Source of the DNA: Mucilaginibacter aurantiaciroseus
GTDB taxonomy: Bacteria > Bacteroidota > Bacteroidia > Sphingobacteriales > Sphingobacteriaceae
Direction: 5' to 3'
Assembly (NCBI RefSeq): GCF_024055595.1
Contig: NZ_JAMXOF010000002.1
Span: 868,001 to 932,000, forward strand
DNA length: 64,000 nucleotides
Numbering within the stretch: position 1 is the stretch's first letter; each line of letters starts with the position of its first letter. This document shows positions 45,772 through 54,590 of the stretch, in pieces. The notes under the pieces were generated by a model that saw nothing but the letters and a program-made list of their open reading frames with translations, did not search any database and was not told the origin of the DNA. Made by a program: the position numbers and the translations under genes.

Positions 45772-46449
45772 ATGAATTTTTTATCGCACTATTATTTTGA
45801 CCGGGGTACCATTAACTGCTACTTTATCTTGGGTATCGTATTGCCCGATCTTTTGAAAAATGCCGATAAATCCATTATTCTACACCCCGAGAAATTGATA
45901 CATGCAGATCCAAAAGTTAATACCATTATTGAGGGCTGGAACAAGCACTTACTAGTTGACAAATACTTTCACTCAGCCGATTTTTTCCTTACCCATTCGC
46001 ATGTGCTTAAAAATTTGCTGTCCCCTGTTATAACCAAATCTCCGGTTAAACCCTTCTTTTTGGGACATATCGCTATAGAATTGATTTTGGATAACCTGCT
46101 CATCACCACCAGCGAAATTACGGTAAGTGATTTTTATGACCATTTGGATAATTGCGAAGATGATGTTATCCGCAAGTTTTTGGTTTTTGCCGGGATGGAT
46201 AATCCCGATGTATTCTTTAAATTTTATACCGAATTTAAGCGTAGTCGTTACCTTAATACCTATGTTAATATAGAGCAGATCACTTATGCCCTAAAGCGAA
46301 TTTGTATGCGTGTTTGGCGTAACCCTTTTACGCCGCAGCAAGAGGCCGACATGACCACTATACTTTTAGATTACCGCCTTGGATTGATAGATAGCTTTAT
46401 GAGTATTTATAATGAGATAGGGGACAAGCTAAATTCGCCGGAGGGATAA
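45772..46449 (+). CDS. AcpH-like (DUF479/acyl carrier protein phosphodiesterase) protein
   Basis: A 225-residue protein starting MNFLSHYYFDRGTINCYFIL. The MNFLxHxxF opening, GNxxxD-type GIVLPDLLKN and the HxxxDxxFHxxxFF pattern in LLVDKYFHSADFFLTHS recall ACP phosphodiesterase, which cleaves phosphopantetheine from acyl carrier protein. The resemblance is moderate. Additional conserved His residues (FLGHIAIELILDN) support an HD-like metal site. The start follows from MNFL matching the family; the earlier TTG adds 11 residues. Confidence 0.6.
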   Translation: MNFLSHYYFDRGTINCYFILGIVLPDLLKNADKSIILHPEKLIHADPKVNTIIEGWNKHLLVDKYFHSADFFLTHSHVLKNLLSPVITKSPVKPFFLGHIAIELILDNLLITTSEITVSDFYDHLDNCEDDVIRKFLVFAGMDNPDVFFKFYTEFKRSRYLNTYVNIEQITYALKRICMRVWRNPFTPQQEADMTTILLDYRLGLIDSFMSIYNEIGDKLNSPEG

Positions 46450-46611
46450 ACCTTTATAAAGCCCGAGTTTAGAGTGTTATCTCTCAACTAATTAACGTAC
46501 TTAGCTCATATCTGCGCCCAAGTCTTCACAAAAACTTAAACTTTTTAATAAAAGTGCTTAAAACTCAATAATTAACACTAAAAATATTTTTATCTGTAAA
46601 AAATATATCCG

Positions 46612-46640
46612 TACCTTTGCAATCCCAATTAAGTATTGGG
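46612..46640 (+). promoter_or_regulatory. rpsA promoter and leader hairpin
   Basis: TACCTTTG at 46612-46619 matches TAnnTTTG. The leader just after it has CCCAAT (46624-46629) pairing with ATTGGG (46635-46640), then AAAAAGGAG and the ATG at 46662. The hairpin sits close to the ribosome binding site and could affect translation. Confidence 0.55.
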
Positions 46641-46661
46641 AAAAAGGAGTAAAATTTATTA

Positions 46662-48677
46662 ATGGCAAAAAAACAAGAAGCAGAAAAAGAATTAAAAGCT
46701 AAGGAAGCTGAACTGGGTACAGTTACGGCAACCGCAGAAAAAGAAACAATTGAATCAGAAGCTGATTCAATATCAATCGAAGAGATCAAATCTCAAATTG
46801 CAGCTGCACCTACACCAGATCAAGATTTCGACTGGGATGCAGATGACAAAAAATTTGGTAACTACAGCGATAGCGACCGCGAGCAGTTAGAAAAACTTTA
46901 CGACGGAACATTCAGTTCTATCACTAAAGGCGAAATTATCTCGGGTATTGTTGTAAATATCAACAACAAAGATGTGGTATTAAACATCGGATTTAAATCT
47001 GACGGTTTGGTATCTGTTTCTGAGTTCCGTGATACACCAGACCTTAAGGTTGGTGATAGCGTTGAAGTATTTGTAGAATCACAGGAAGATGCTAATGGTC
47101 AGTTAGTATTGTCTCGTAAACGTGCAAAAACTCAAAAATCATGGGAGCGCATTAATTCGGCACTGGATAATGATGAGATCATCACCGGTTTTGTTAAGAG
47201 CAGAACTAAAGGTGGTTTAATTGTGGATATAATGGGTGTTGAAGCCTTTTTACCAGGTTCACAAATTGATATCAAACCTATCAGAGATTATGATATCTAT
47301 GTGGGCAAAACAATGGAATTTAAAGTTGTTAAGATAAACCACGAATTCAAAAACGTTGTGGTATCGCACAAAGTGCTTATCGAAGACGATTTGGAAAACC
47401 AAAAAACAGAGATTGTGGCCAAACTTGAAAAAGGCCAGGTATTGGAAGGTACCGTTAAAAACATTACCGATTTTGGTGTATTTATTGACCTTGGTGGTGT
47501 TGACGGTTTACTACACATTACAGATATATCTTGGGGCCGTATCGAGCATCCGAGAGAAGTTCTTGCATTGGATCAGAAGATCAACGTTGTTGTTCTTGAT
47601 TTTGATGACGAGAAAAAACGTATCGCTTTAGGTTTAAAACAACTTACCCCACACCCTTGGCAGTCGCTTAATACCGATTTAGTTATTGGTTCAAAGGTTA
47701 AAGGTAGAATTGTAACTGTTGCTGATTACGGCGCGTTCTTAGAAATTATCCCGGGTGTTGAAGGTTTGATCCACGTGTCAGAAATGTCATGGTCTCAAAA
47801 CTTACGTAACCCTCAGGAATTCCTTAAAGTTGGCGACGAAGTTGAAGCACAGGTATTAACCTTAGACCGCGACGAGCGTAAAATGAGCTTAGGTATCAAA
47901 CAATTGACTCCTGACCCATGGCAAAACGCTGGCGAGAAATACGCCATTAGCACTAAACACATCGCTACAGTAAAAAACATGACTAACTTTGGTGTGTTTG
48001 TTGAACTGGAAGATGGTATTGACGGCTTGATCCACATTTCTGACCTATCATGGTCTAAAAAAGTAAACCACCCTAACGAATTTACTAAGGTTGGCGAAAA
48101 ATTAGACGTTATAGTTCTTGAGCTTGACATCGAAAACCGTAAATTAAGCTTAGGCCACAAACAGCTTGAAGAAAACCCTTGGGATACTTTTGAAACTATC
48201 TTCACTATCGATTCGATCCATGAAGGTACTGTTATTAAAGTAACTGATAAAGGGGCTATCGTAGCTTTACCATACGGTGTTGAAGGCTTCTGCCCAACAA
48301 AACACCTTGTAAGAGAAGACGGTAAATCTGTAAAGGCTGAAGAAACCGCTGAATTTAAAATCATCGAGTTTAACAAAGAGAACAAACGTATCGTTATTTC
48401 ACACTCACGTATCTGGGAAGAAGCTCGTACTGATGCCCGTGTTCAGGAGTTCGAAAACCGTAAAAAAGAAGCAAAATCTGCTAACAACGCGGTTAAGAAA
48501 GTGAAAGAATCAGTAGAGAAATCAACTTTAGGTGACCTTAGCGTTCTTGCTCAGTTAAAAGAGCAAATGGAAGGTGCAGAAAGCAAAGCGGCTAAAAAAG
48601 CCCCTGTTGCTCCTGTTGCTAAAAAAGTAGAACCGGAAGCTGAAGCTCCTGCTGCTGAAGAAACCGAAGAAGTTTAA
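46662..48677 (+). CDS. rpsA: 30S ribosomal protein S1
   Basis: A 671-residue protein that binds mRNA and the 30S subunit. It has an acidic, Glu/Ala-rich N-terminus, then six S1 (OB-fold) repeats, for example KGEIISGIVVNINNKDVVLN, LEGTVKNITDFGVFIDLGGV, VKGRIVTVADYGAFLEIIPG, and ATVKNMTNFGVFVELEDGID. The C-terminal tail is Lys/Ala/Glu-rich (KKAPVAPVAKKVEPEAEAPA). Length is longer than the Escherichia coli protein (557 residues) because of the extra tails, as is usual in Bacteroidota. A strong terminator follows. Confidence 0.97.
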   Translation: MAKKQEAEKELKAKEAELGTVTATAEKETIESEADSISIEEIKSQIAAAPTPDQDFDWDADDKKFGNYSDSDREQLEKLYDGTFSSITKGEIISGIVVNINNKDVVLNIGFKSDGLVSVSEFRDTPDLKVGDSVEVFVESQEDANGQLVLSRKRAKTQKSWERINSALDNDEIITGFVKSRTKGGLIVDIMGVEAFLPGSQIDIKPIRDYDIYVGKTMEFKVVKINHEFKNVVVSHKVLIEDDLENQKTEIVAKLEKGQVLEGTVKNITDFGVFIDLGGVDGLLHITDISWGRIEHPREVLALDQKINVVVLDFDDEKKRIALGLKQLTPHPWQSLNTDLVIGSKVKGRIVTVADYGAFLEIIPGVEGLIHVSEMSWSQNLRNPQEFLKVGDEVEAQVLTLDRDERKMSLGIKQLTPDPWQNAGEKYAISTKHIATVKNMTNFGVFVELEDGIDGLIHISDLSWSKKVNHPNEFTKVGEKLDVIVLELDIENRKLSLGHKQLEENPWDTFETIFTIDSIHEGTVIKVTDKGAIVALPYGVEGFCPTKHLVREDGKSVKAEETAEFKIIEFNKENKRIVISHSRIWEEARTDARVQEFENRKKEAKSANNAVKKVKESVEKSTLGDLSVLAQLKEQMEGAESKAAKKAPVAPVAKKVEPEAEAPAAEETEEV

Positions 48678-48700
48678 TCTTTAAAAGTTTACATACAAAA

Positions 48701-48729
48701 GCCTCCCGATTTATCGGGAGGCTTTTTTT
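48701..48729 (+). terminator. Rho-independent terminator after rpsA
   Basis: GCCTCCCGAT and ATCGGGAGGC form a 10-bp perfect stem around TT, followed by seven Ts. Confidence 0.9.
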
Positions 48730-48803
48730 GTGGATAGCTTTGTATTTGCGTTTTGATTTTCAAGTAATGTGTATTGGCTATTTTACAAATCAGCAAAAAA
48801 AAT

Positions 48804-48811
48804 TACCTTTG
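48804..48811 (+). promoter_or_regulatory. Bacteroidota -7 element of the pyrR gene
   Basis: TACCTTTG fits TAnnTTTG and sits 18 bases before the pyrR ATG. The upstream -33 is unclear. Confidence 0.6.
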
Positions 48812-48829
48812 CCCAAATCCACCCTTACG

Positions 48830-49375
48830 ATGCAAAACTTAACGCTGCTCGACGGTCAAAAATTCCAAATCACTATTCAGCGTTTATGTCGTCAATTGAT
48901 CGAAAATCACAACGATTTTTCAGGCTCTGTTTTAATTGGGATACAGCCACGCGGCATATACCTGGCTAAGCGCGTAGCCGACGAATTAAGAAAGATTTTA
49001 CCGGACAGTAAAATAGAACAAGGCGATTTGGACATAACCTTTTACCGCGACGATTTTCGCCGCCAGGGTTCGCCGCTGGTGCCCAACCAAACCAAGATCG
49101 ATTTTATAATCGAAGGCAAAAAGGTAATTATGATGGACGACGTTCTGTGGACAGGCCGCACCATCCGCGCCGCTATGGATGCCATGCAGGCATTTGGCAG
49201 GCCGGAGAAAGTGGAGCTGCTGGCACTGGTCGACAGAAGATACTCTCGACACATCCCGGTTTCTGCAGATTATGTAGGCATCGAGGTGGATTCCATAGCA
49301 TCACAAAAAGTAGTAGTAAGCTGGAAGGAAACCGACGGCGAGGACAGGATTGTGTTGGTATCGGAGGCGAAGTGA
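48830..49375 (+). CDS. pyrR: Bifunctional pyr regulatory protein/uracil phosphoribosyltransferase
   Basis: A 181-residue protein starting MQNLTLLDGQKFQITIQRLC. It has the PRPP-binding site VIMMDDVLWTGRTIRAAMDA and the hallmark IGIQPRGIYLAKRVADEL. PyrR binds pyr mRNA or works as uracil phosphoribosyltransferase. The start is set by the -7 element just upstream; the longer frame reaches the rpsA terminator. pyrB follows after about 95 bases, a typical order. Which of the two activities dominates in Bacteroidota is not settled here. Confidence 0.94.
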   Translation: MQNLTLLDGQKFQITIQRLCRQLIENHNDFSGSVLIGIQPRGIYLAKRVADELRKILPDSKIEQGDLDITFYRDDFRRQGSPLVPNQTKIDFIIEGKKVIMMDDVLWTGRTIRAAMDAMQAFGRPEKVELLALVDRRYSRHIPVSADYVGIEVDSIASQKVVVSWKETDGEDRIVLVSEAK

Positions 49376-49435
49376 TTTTAGATTTACGATTTCAGATTTG
49401 AAGTCAACTTTTATAAAGAAAAAGCAAATTCGATT

Positions 49436-49449
49436 CCGATAGCTATCGG
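49436..49449. repeat. Palindrome CCGATAGCTATCGG (dispersed repeat)
   Basis: Perfect 14-base palindrome between pyrR and pyrB, also found as the core of the repeat at 9195-9206. It may be part of a mobile repeat or a protein-binding site; no regulatory evidence. Confidence 0.7.
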
Positions 49450-49470
49450 GACGACATTCGAAATAAAAAT

Positions 49471-50394
49471 ATGGCTCTTAGCACACGTCACCTATTAGGA
49501 ATTAAAGATTTGAACCTCTCGGATATCGAACTGATATTTGAAACCGCCGATAATTTTAAAACGGTGCTGAACAGGCCGATCAAGAAAGTGCCTTCGCTGC
49601 GCGATGTTACTATCGCTAACATCTTCTTCGAGAACTCGACACGTACCCGCCTTTCTTTTGAACTGGCTGAAAAAAGGCTTTCTGCCGATGTGGTGAATTT
49701 TTCTGCATCTTCCTCATCAGTTAGCAAGGGCGAAACCCTGATAGATACTGTAAATAACATACTGGCCATGAAAGTGGATATGGTTGTAATGCGCCACCCT
49801 TACGCGGGTGCGGGCATCTTCCTGTCTAAACATGTAAAGGCCCAGATCGTAAATGCCGGTGATGGCGCGCATGAGCACCCTACACAGGCCCTGCTTGATG
49901 CCTTCTCTATCCGCGAACGTTATGGTGATGTAGCCGGTAAAAAAGTAGTGATAGTAGGGGATATCCTGCACTCGCGCGTGGCGCTGTCAAACATCCTTTG
50001 CCTTAAACAATTGGGTGCCGAGGTGATGGTTTGCGGCCCTACCACGCTGATCCCCAAATACATTGGCTCATTAGGCGTTAAGGTTGAGCACAACTTGATT
50101 AAAGCATTAAACTGGTGCGATGTAGCCAACATGCTGCGCATCCAGCTGGAGCGCCAGGATATAAAATATTTTCCGAGCCTGCGTGAATACACCATGATGT
50201 TTGGCCTAAACAAACAGATCTTGGACAGCCTTGATAAAGCGATAACCGTAATGCACCCCGGCCCTATAAACCGCGGCGTAGAAATTACCAGTGATGTAGC
50301 CGATAGCAAGCAATCAATCATCCTCGACCAGGTGGAGAACGGCGTAGCCATCCGTATGGCAGTACTATATTTATTGGCAGGGCAAACGCCATAA
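49471..50394 (+). CDS. pyrB: Aspartate carbamoyltransferase catalytic subunit
   Basis: A 307-residue enzyme for the second step of pyrimidine synthesis, carbamoyl phosphate plus aspartate. It has the carbamoyl-phosphate loop FFENSTRTRLSFELAEKRL, the HPTQALLDAF motif, VIVGDILHSRVALSN and a C-terminal VMHPGPINRGVEITSDVADS. All characteristic residues seen are conserved. It is downstream of pyrR in the same direction. Regulatory subunit pyrI is not present here. Confidence 0.97.
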   Translation: MALSTRHLLGIKDLNLSDIELIFETADNFKTVLNRPIKKVPSLRDVTIANIFFENSTRTRLSFELAEKRLSADVVNFSASSSSVSKGETLIDTVNNILAMKVDMVVMRHPYAGAGIFLSKHVKAQIVNAGDGAHEHPTQALLDAFSIRERYGDVAGKKVVIVGDILHSRVALSNILCLKQLGAEVMVCGPTTLIPKYIGSLGVKVEHNLIKALNWCDVANMLRIQLERQDIKYFPSLREYTMMFGLNKQILDSLDKAITVMHPGPINRGVEITSDVADSKQSIILDQVENGVAIRMAVLYLLAGQTP

Positions 50395-50401
50395 TCTGTT
50401 T

Positions 50402-50494
50402 TTGTCATCCTGTGAGCGATAGCCAAGGATCTAATCTACAACCTACAAGTAGGCGACATGGCGATGATTAGATGCTTCTCTATCGCTCAGCAAA
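50402..50494. repeat. Inverted repeat between pyrB and the amine oxidase gene
   Basis: CTGTGAGCGATAGCCAAGGA and CTAATC pair imperfectly with GATTAGATGCTTCTCTATCG and CTCAGCA. A member of the same class of long intergenic hairpins, sharing a GAGCGATAG core with those at 16005 and 62094. Confidence 0.7.
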
Positions 50495-50536
50495 TTTTTA
50501 CCTTGTAAATGTTATTACTAATTAGGGCAAACCTAT

Positions 50537-51841
50537 CTAATTCTTTAATATTCTCTCCGCTACTTGCAGCCCACTCGTCAAAGCCGCTTCAACAGTGCCC
50601 ATGGCCGTGCCATCGTAAAGATATTCCCCGGTGAAAAAGATGGTGTCTTCAACAGGTCTATTTAATACCTTGCGTGCTTCGGGCGCATCAACGGTATCAT
50701 AAGCGTAAGAGCCGCGGGTAAAAAGGTCTGCCGTCCAGTTCATGATGCGGTAGGCGACCAACTTGTTTTTCAATTCTTCAAAATCTATCTTAAAAATATT
50801 AGCTAACGATCGCAGGCCTTGTTCCAATACCTCGGTATCGGGCGTGTTGATCTTATCTGCCGCCGCGGGGCCGCCTATCCAGCCGGTTAGTACGGTGGAG
50901 TGCTCGGGTACCTGTGTCCACCAGGTTGGTATCTCTTCATCGCTGAACAGGTATCCCATTTTACCAACGTTTTTACCCGCCATCTGTTGCGTTTTTGCAT
51001 CCAGCCAAAAAGCGTTATCAAACTCAAATAGTAGTTTTATAACCGAGCCAAAGCCCATTTGTTGTATGGCATTGCTATATTTAGGTATCGGCGGGTTAAA
51101 AGTTATTACGCCGCTTTCACCCTCGGCGGCTTTTAGCACGCCCAAAGGCATCGCTATCAATAATTGTCCGGCTTCGTAAACAGAGCCATCTTTTGTAATT
51201 GCTTTAACGCTGCCATTTTTCCATTCGATTGTCTTAACCACAGCGTTCAGGTAAATTTGCCCGCTTTTGCTTTTGCATTCGTTGCTTAAATAATTTATCA
51301 TGCTGCAATAACCACCCTTAAGCCTGTGCTGGGCATCCATTTCTTCATGTTCCCATTCCTTGCGCAGGGCAAAGGCACTGGCATCGCGCGGGTCGGCAGT
51401 GTCATAACCGGATACATACGCCCATACCGAGCTGCGCAGCTCCTCATATTTATCCCCCGGGAATTGTTCATTCAAAAAATCCCAGATGTTGGTATCTTCC
51501 TTTAATTCGTCGAGGCGTTTAATGAGCAGGTCCCAGTCTTTGATCACCATGCTATTCTCCTCGAAATCCCCATTTTGATACCGCCACATTTCGGCATTGG
51601 CACTATGGTATTCAATGCCCGCTTCTTTTAATAAATTGATGGTAGTGGGCAGGTTGCCATGTACAAACTCGGCACCCAGTTCGGTGTTCTTAAAAACCAA
51701 TTCGTCGCTTAACGTATGGATGCGGCCGCCCGTACGGTTACGCGCTTCCAACACCGTCACTTGCTTGCCTGCGCTGCTAAGGGTACGCGCAGCCATTAAA
51801 CCGGCGGCCCCAGCCCCAATAATTAAAATGTTGTTTTTCAT
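50537..51841 (-). CDS. FAD-dependent amine oxidase (monoamine oxidase-like)
   Basis: A 434-residue flavoenzyme starting MKNNILIIGAGAAGLMAART, with the FAD-binding GxGxxG and then VTVLEARNRTGGRIHT. Substrate-domain features include WTGWIGGPAA-like VLTGWIGGPAAADKI and the C-terminal FAD motif IFFTGEYLYDGTAMGTVEAA. It would oxidise a polyamine or other amine; the substrate is unknown. The longer frame adds 15 residues before the FAD motif and is rejected. Confidence 0.92.
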   Translation of the reverse strand: MKNNILIIGAGAAGLMAARTLSSAGKQVTVLEARNRTGGRIHTLSDELVFKNTELGAEFVHGNLPTTINLLKEAGIEYHSANAEMWRYQNGDFEENSMVIKDWDLLIKRLDELKEDTNIWDFLNEQFPGDKYEELRSSVWAYVSGYDTADPRDASAFALRKEWEHEEMDAQHRLKGGYCSMINYLSNECKSKSGQIYLNAVVKTIEWKNGSVKAITKDGSVYEAGQLLIAMPLGVLKAAEGESGVITFNPPIPKYSNAIQQMGFGSVIKLLFEFDNAFWLDAKTQQMAGKNVGKMGYLFSDEEIPTWWTQVPEHSTVLTGWIGGPAAADKINTPDTEVLEQGLRSLANIFKIDFEELKNKLVAYRIMNWTADLFTRGSYAYDTVDAPEARKVLNRPVEDTIFFTGEYLYDGTAMGTVEAALTSGLQVAERILKN

Positions 51842-51909
51842 ATACGATAGGTAACGCAATGTAAAAGTATTGGGTGGAAGATGCAAGAGAGCGTTTTGCT
51901 CAAGGCGAT

Positions 51910-52044
51910 TTACTCATCCCACTACGCTTCGCTGGCGACCCTCTCTGCTTTGCAAAGAGGGTGACGGGAAAAGGAATAATATTCTAACCCTCTTTCCGCT
52001 TGCGGAGAGAGGGTGGTTGAGCGTAGCAATGACCGGGGTGAGTA
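51910..52044. repeat. Long inverted repeat with two inner hairpins
   Basis: TTTACTCATCCC pairs with GGGGTGAGTAAA, CTACGCTTCGCT with AGCGTAG, and CCCTCTCTGC with GAGAGAGGG, across 135 bases. It sits between the amine oxidase and GH65 genes, 90 bases before the GH65 start. Confidence 0.75.
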
Positions 52045-52133
52045 AACTTCCTCGTGTAATTTCTATACCTACTTATCCATGTTTCTGCTATTTTAGCGAA
52101 ACTATTATCGGCAAACATTTTACCCCATAGAGC

Positions 52134-54461
52134 ATGAAACAATATTTTAAGGTTGACGAGTGGAAAATCATCGAAGAAGGGTTCGACCCATCATATAACA
52201 AGGTTGCTGAAAGCGTTTTTAGCCTGGGCAACGGACGCATGGGGCAGCGTGCCAATTTTGAGGAAGCCTACAGCGGCGAAACCTTGCAGGGAAACTATGT
52301 TGCCGGTGTTTACTATCCCGATAAAACCCGCGTGGGGTGGTGGAAGAACGGTTACCCCGAATACTTTGCCAAGGTTTTGAATGCTGCCAACTGGATAGGG
52401 ATAGATGTTTGGATAGGCGACGAACAACTCGACCTGGCCAAATGGGAGGTGATTGATTTTAAGCGTGAGCTGAATATGCGCGAAGGGTATTTGCAGCGTA
52501 ACACGCTGGTGAAAAGTCCCAAGGGTAAAGAAATAAGGATAGAGAGTACCCGCTTTTGCAGCATTGTAGATGATGAGGCCGGGGCTATCTCTTATACGGT
52601 AACTGCTATTAATTTTACAGGCGATATCAAACTCACCCCGTTTATCGATGGCGATATTATCAATGCAGATTCCAACTATGGCGAGAAGTTTTGGGAAGAG
52701 GTTAAGAAAGACGTAGGCAACGATACCGGCTTTGTGCAATTACGAACTAAAAAGACCGGCTTCGAGGTGGCAACCGCCATGAAAGTATTACTTAATCGGG
52801 GAGGTAAGCCTGAAGAGTTTTCATCAAAACCTATCCAAAAAGAAAAGTATATAGGAGCCGAAATAACTGTAAATGCAGTATCAGGGCAGCCGCTTACGCT
52901 TTACAAGTATGTAGTAAACCTTTCCTCACAAAATTATAAAGCCCAAGAGCTTGCTGATAAAGCAATTGCCCAGGTAACCCAAATCAGCCAAAAATACTTT
53001 GCTGTTATGCTGCTGGAGCAAGCAAATGCATGGGTCGAAAAATGGAAACACAACGATATTATTATAGAAGGCGATGCCGCCGCGCAGCAGGGCATCCGCT
53101 TCAACATATTTCAGCTTAACCAAACTTATACCGGTGAAGACGATCGCCTTAATATCGGCCCCAAAGGGTTTACTGGTGAAAAGTACGGCGGTTCTACCTA
53201 TTGGGATACCGAGGCGTATTGTGTGCCATTCTATTTAGCGACAGCCGAGCAGAAAGTAGCACGCAACCTGCTGTTATATCGCTATAAGCAACTGGGAAAG
53301 GCTATAGACAATGCCAAACTATTAGGCTTTAAAGATGGCGCGGCGCTCTACCCAATGGTTACTATGGACGGCACCGAATGCCATAACGAGTGGGAGATAA
53401 CCTTTGAAGAGATCCACCGTAACGGGGCAATTGCTTTTGCCATTTTTAATTATGTACGATATACGGGCGACGAAGCCTACCTCACCGATTATGGTTTAGA
53501 AGTTTTGATCGCTATTTCCCGCTTTTGGGCGCAGCGGATTACCTGGTCGGCCGAAAGGCAGCAGTACGTAATGCTGGGCGTAACCGGGCCAAACGAGTAC
53601 GAAAATAACGTTAACAATAACTGGTACACCAGCACCATCGCGGTGTGGTGTTTAAAATATACCATCGAGGCAATTGGCAAGGTAAAAGAAGCAAATCAGG
53701 CTAAATACAAAGATTTGGTTACTAAAATAACTTTCCGCGAGGAGCAGGAATGCGAGAAATTTGCGGACATCATCGGCAAAATGTATTTTGGGCATGATGA
53801 TAAGATTGGTATCTTTTTACAGCAGGACGGCTACCTGGACAAGGAACAAATTTTAGTAAAAGACTTACCCGCATCCGAACAGCCACTAGTAAAAAAATGG
53901 AGCTGGGACAGGATCCTGCGCTCGGTTTATATTAAGCAGGCAGATGTATTGCAGGGGCTGTATTTCTTCGAGGATAATTACGACATTGATACCATGCGCA
54001 GGAATTATGACTTCTATGAGCCGCGGACGGTGCATGAATCGTCGCTGTCGCCTTGCGTACACGCCATATTAGCCGCCAAGCTGGGCGATATTGACCGGGC
54101 TTACCAGTTTTACCTCCGCACCTCAAGGTTGGACATAGATGACTATAATGATGATACCGACGATGGCTGCCACATCACATCCATGGCAGGCACCTGGATG
54201 GCCGTAGTAGAAGGCTTTGGCGGGATGCGTGTTAAGGATGATGTTTTATCATTCAATCCGTTATTGCCGCATCAATGGAAGGCGTTTTCTTTCCAGGTTG
54301 GGTTTAGGGGCGCATTGCTGAATGTAAGGGTAAGTGCAGATGGGGTAACGGTTAAAAACTTGTCCGATAAAGAGATTTTAATAAAGATTTACGGAAGTGA
54401 TACGCTTATTAAATCAAATTCAGAAAAACTAACGCCCGTTCAAGCGTCCACGCTTGAATGA
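52134..54461 (+). CDS. Glycoside hydrolase family 65 phosphorylase (maltose phosphorylase-like)
   Basis: A 775-residue cytoplasmic enzyme of GH65, which phosphorolyses alpha-glucosides such as maltose, kojibiose or trehalose to beta-glucose-1-phosphate and a sugar. GYLQRNTLVKSPKGKEIRI, GLNIGPKGFTGEKYGG-like GPKGFTGEKYGGSTYWDTEA, and the general acid Glu488 in TGPNEYENNVNNNWYTS are visible. The C-terminal beta domain (DGVTVKNLSDKEILIKI) ends in ...TPVQASTLE, encoded by a repeat that overlaps the gene end. Specificity cannot be decided. Downstream sit GH13, GH31 and branching enzyme genes; pgmB is at 35.4 kb. Confidence 0.94.
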   Translation: MKQYFKVDEWKIIEEGFDPSYNKVAESVFSLGNGRMGQRANFEEAYSGETLQGNYVAGVYYPDKTRVGWWKNGYPEYFAKVLNAANWIGIDVWIGDEQLDLAKWEVIDFKRELNMREGYLQRNTLVKSPKGKEIRIESTRFCSIVDDEAGAISYTVTAINFTGDIKLTPFIDGDIINADSNYGEKFWEEVKKDVGNDTGFVQLRTKKTGFEVATAMKVLLNRGGKPEEFSSKPIQKEKYIGAEITVNAVSGQPLTLYKYVVNLSSQNYKAQELADKAIAQVTQISQKYFAVMLLEQANAWVEKWKHNDIIIEGDAAAQQGIRFNIFQLNQTYTGEDDRLNIGPKGFTGEKYGGSTYWDTEAYCVPFYLATAEQKVARNLLLYRYKQLGKAIDNAKLLGFKDGAALYPMVTMDGTECHNEWEITFEEIHRNGAIAFAIFNYVRYTGDEAYLTDYGLEVLIAISRFWAQRITWSAERQQYVMLGVTGPNEYENNVNNNWYTSTIAVWCLKYTIEAIGKVKEANQAKYKDLVTKITFREEQECEKFADIIGKMYFGHDDKIGIFLQQDGYLDKEQILVKDLPASEQPLVKKWSWDRILRSVYIKQADVLQGLYFFEDNYDIDTMRRNYDFYEPRTVHESSLSPCVHAILAAKLGDIDRAYQFYLRTSRLDIDDYNDDTDDGCHITSMAGTWMAVVEGFGGMRVKDDVLSFNPLLPHQWKAFSFQVGFRGALLNVRVSADGVTVKNLSDKEILIKIYGSDTLIKSNSEKLTPVQASTLE

Positions 54462-54544
54462 AAGATGATGTAAGCGTCCAGGCTCACGAAAATACGGCAG
54501 CGTGGACGCTGCCAAAGCACTAAAGTCAAGCTTGGGCGCTTGAC
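54439..54544. repeat. Triple palindromic repeat overlapping the GH65 3' end
   Basis: Three palindromes in a row: TTCAAGCGTCCACGCTTGAA (54439-54458), GGCAGCGTGGACGCTGCC (54496-54513) and GTCAAGC...GCTTGAC (54525-54544). The first contains the GH65 codons for the last residues and the stop. The three share a GCGTCCA core. Confidence 0.85.
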
Positions 54545-54590
54545 TTGGCGATAAAATTATTGTATAGATAAATCAAACACGGTCAACTAA

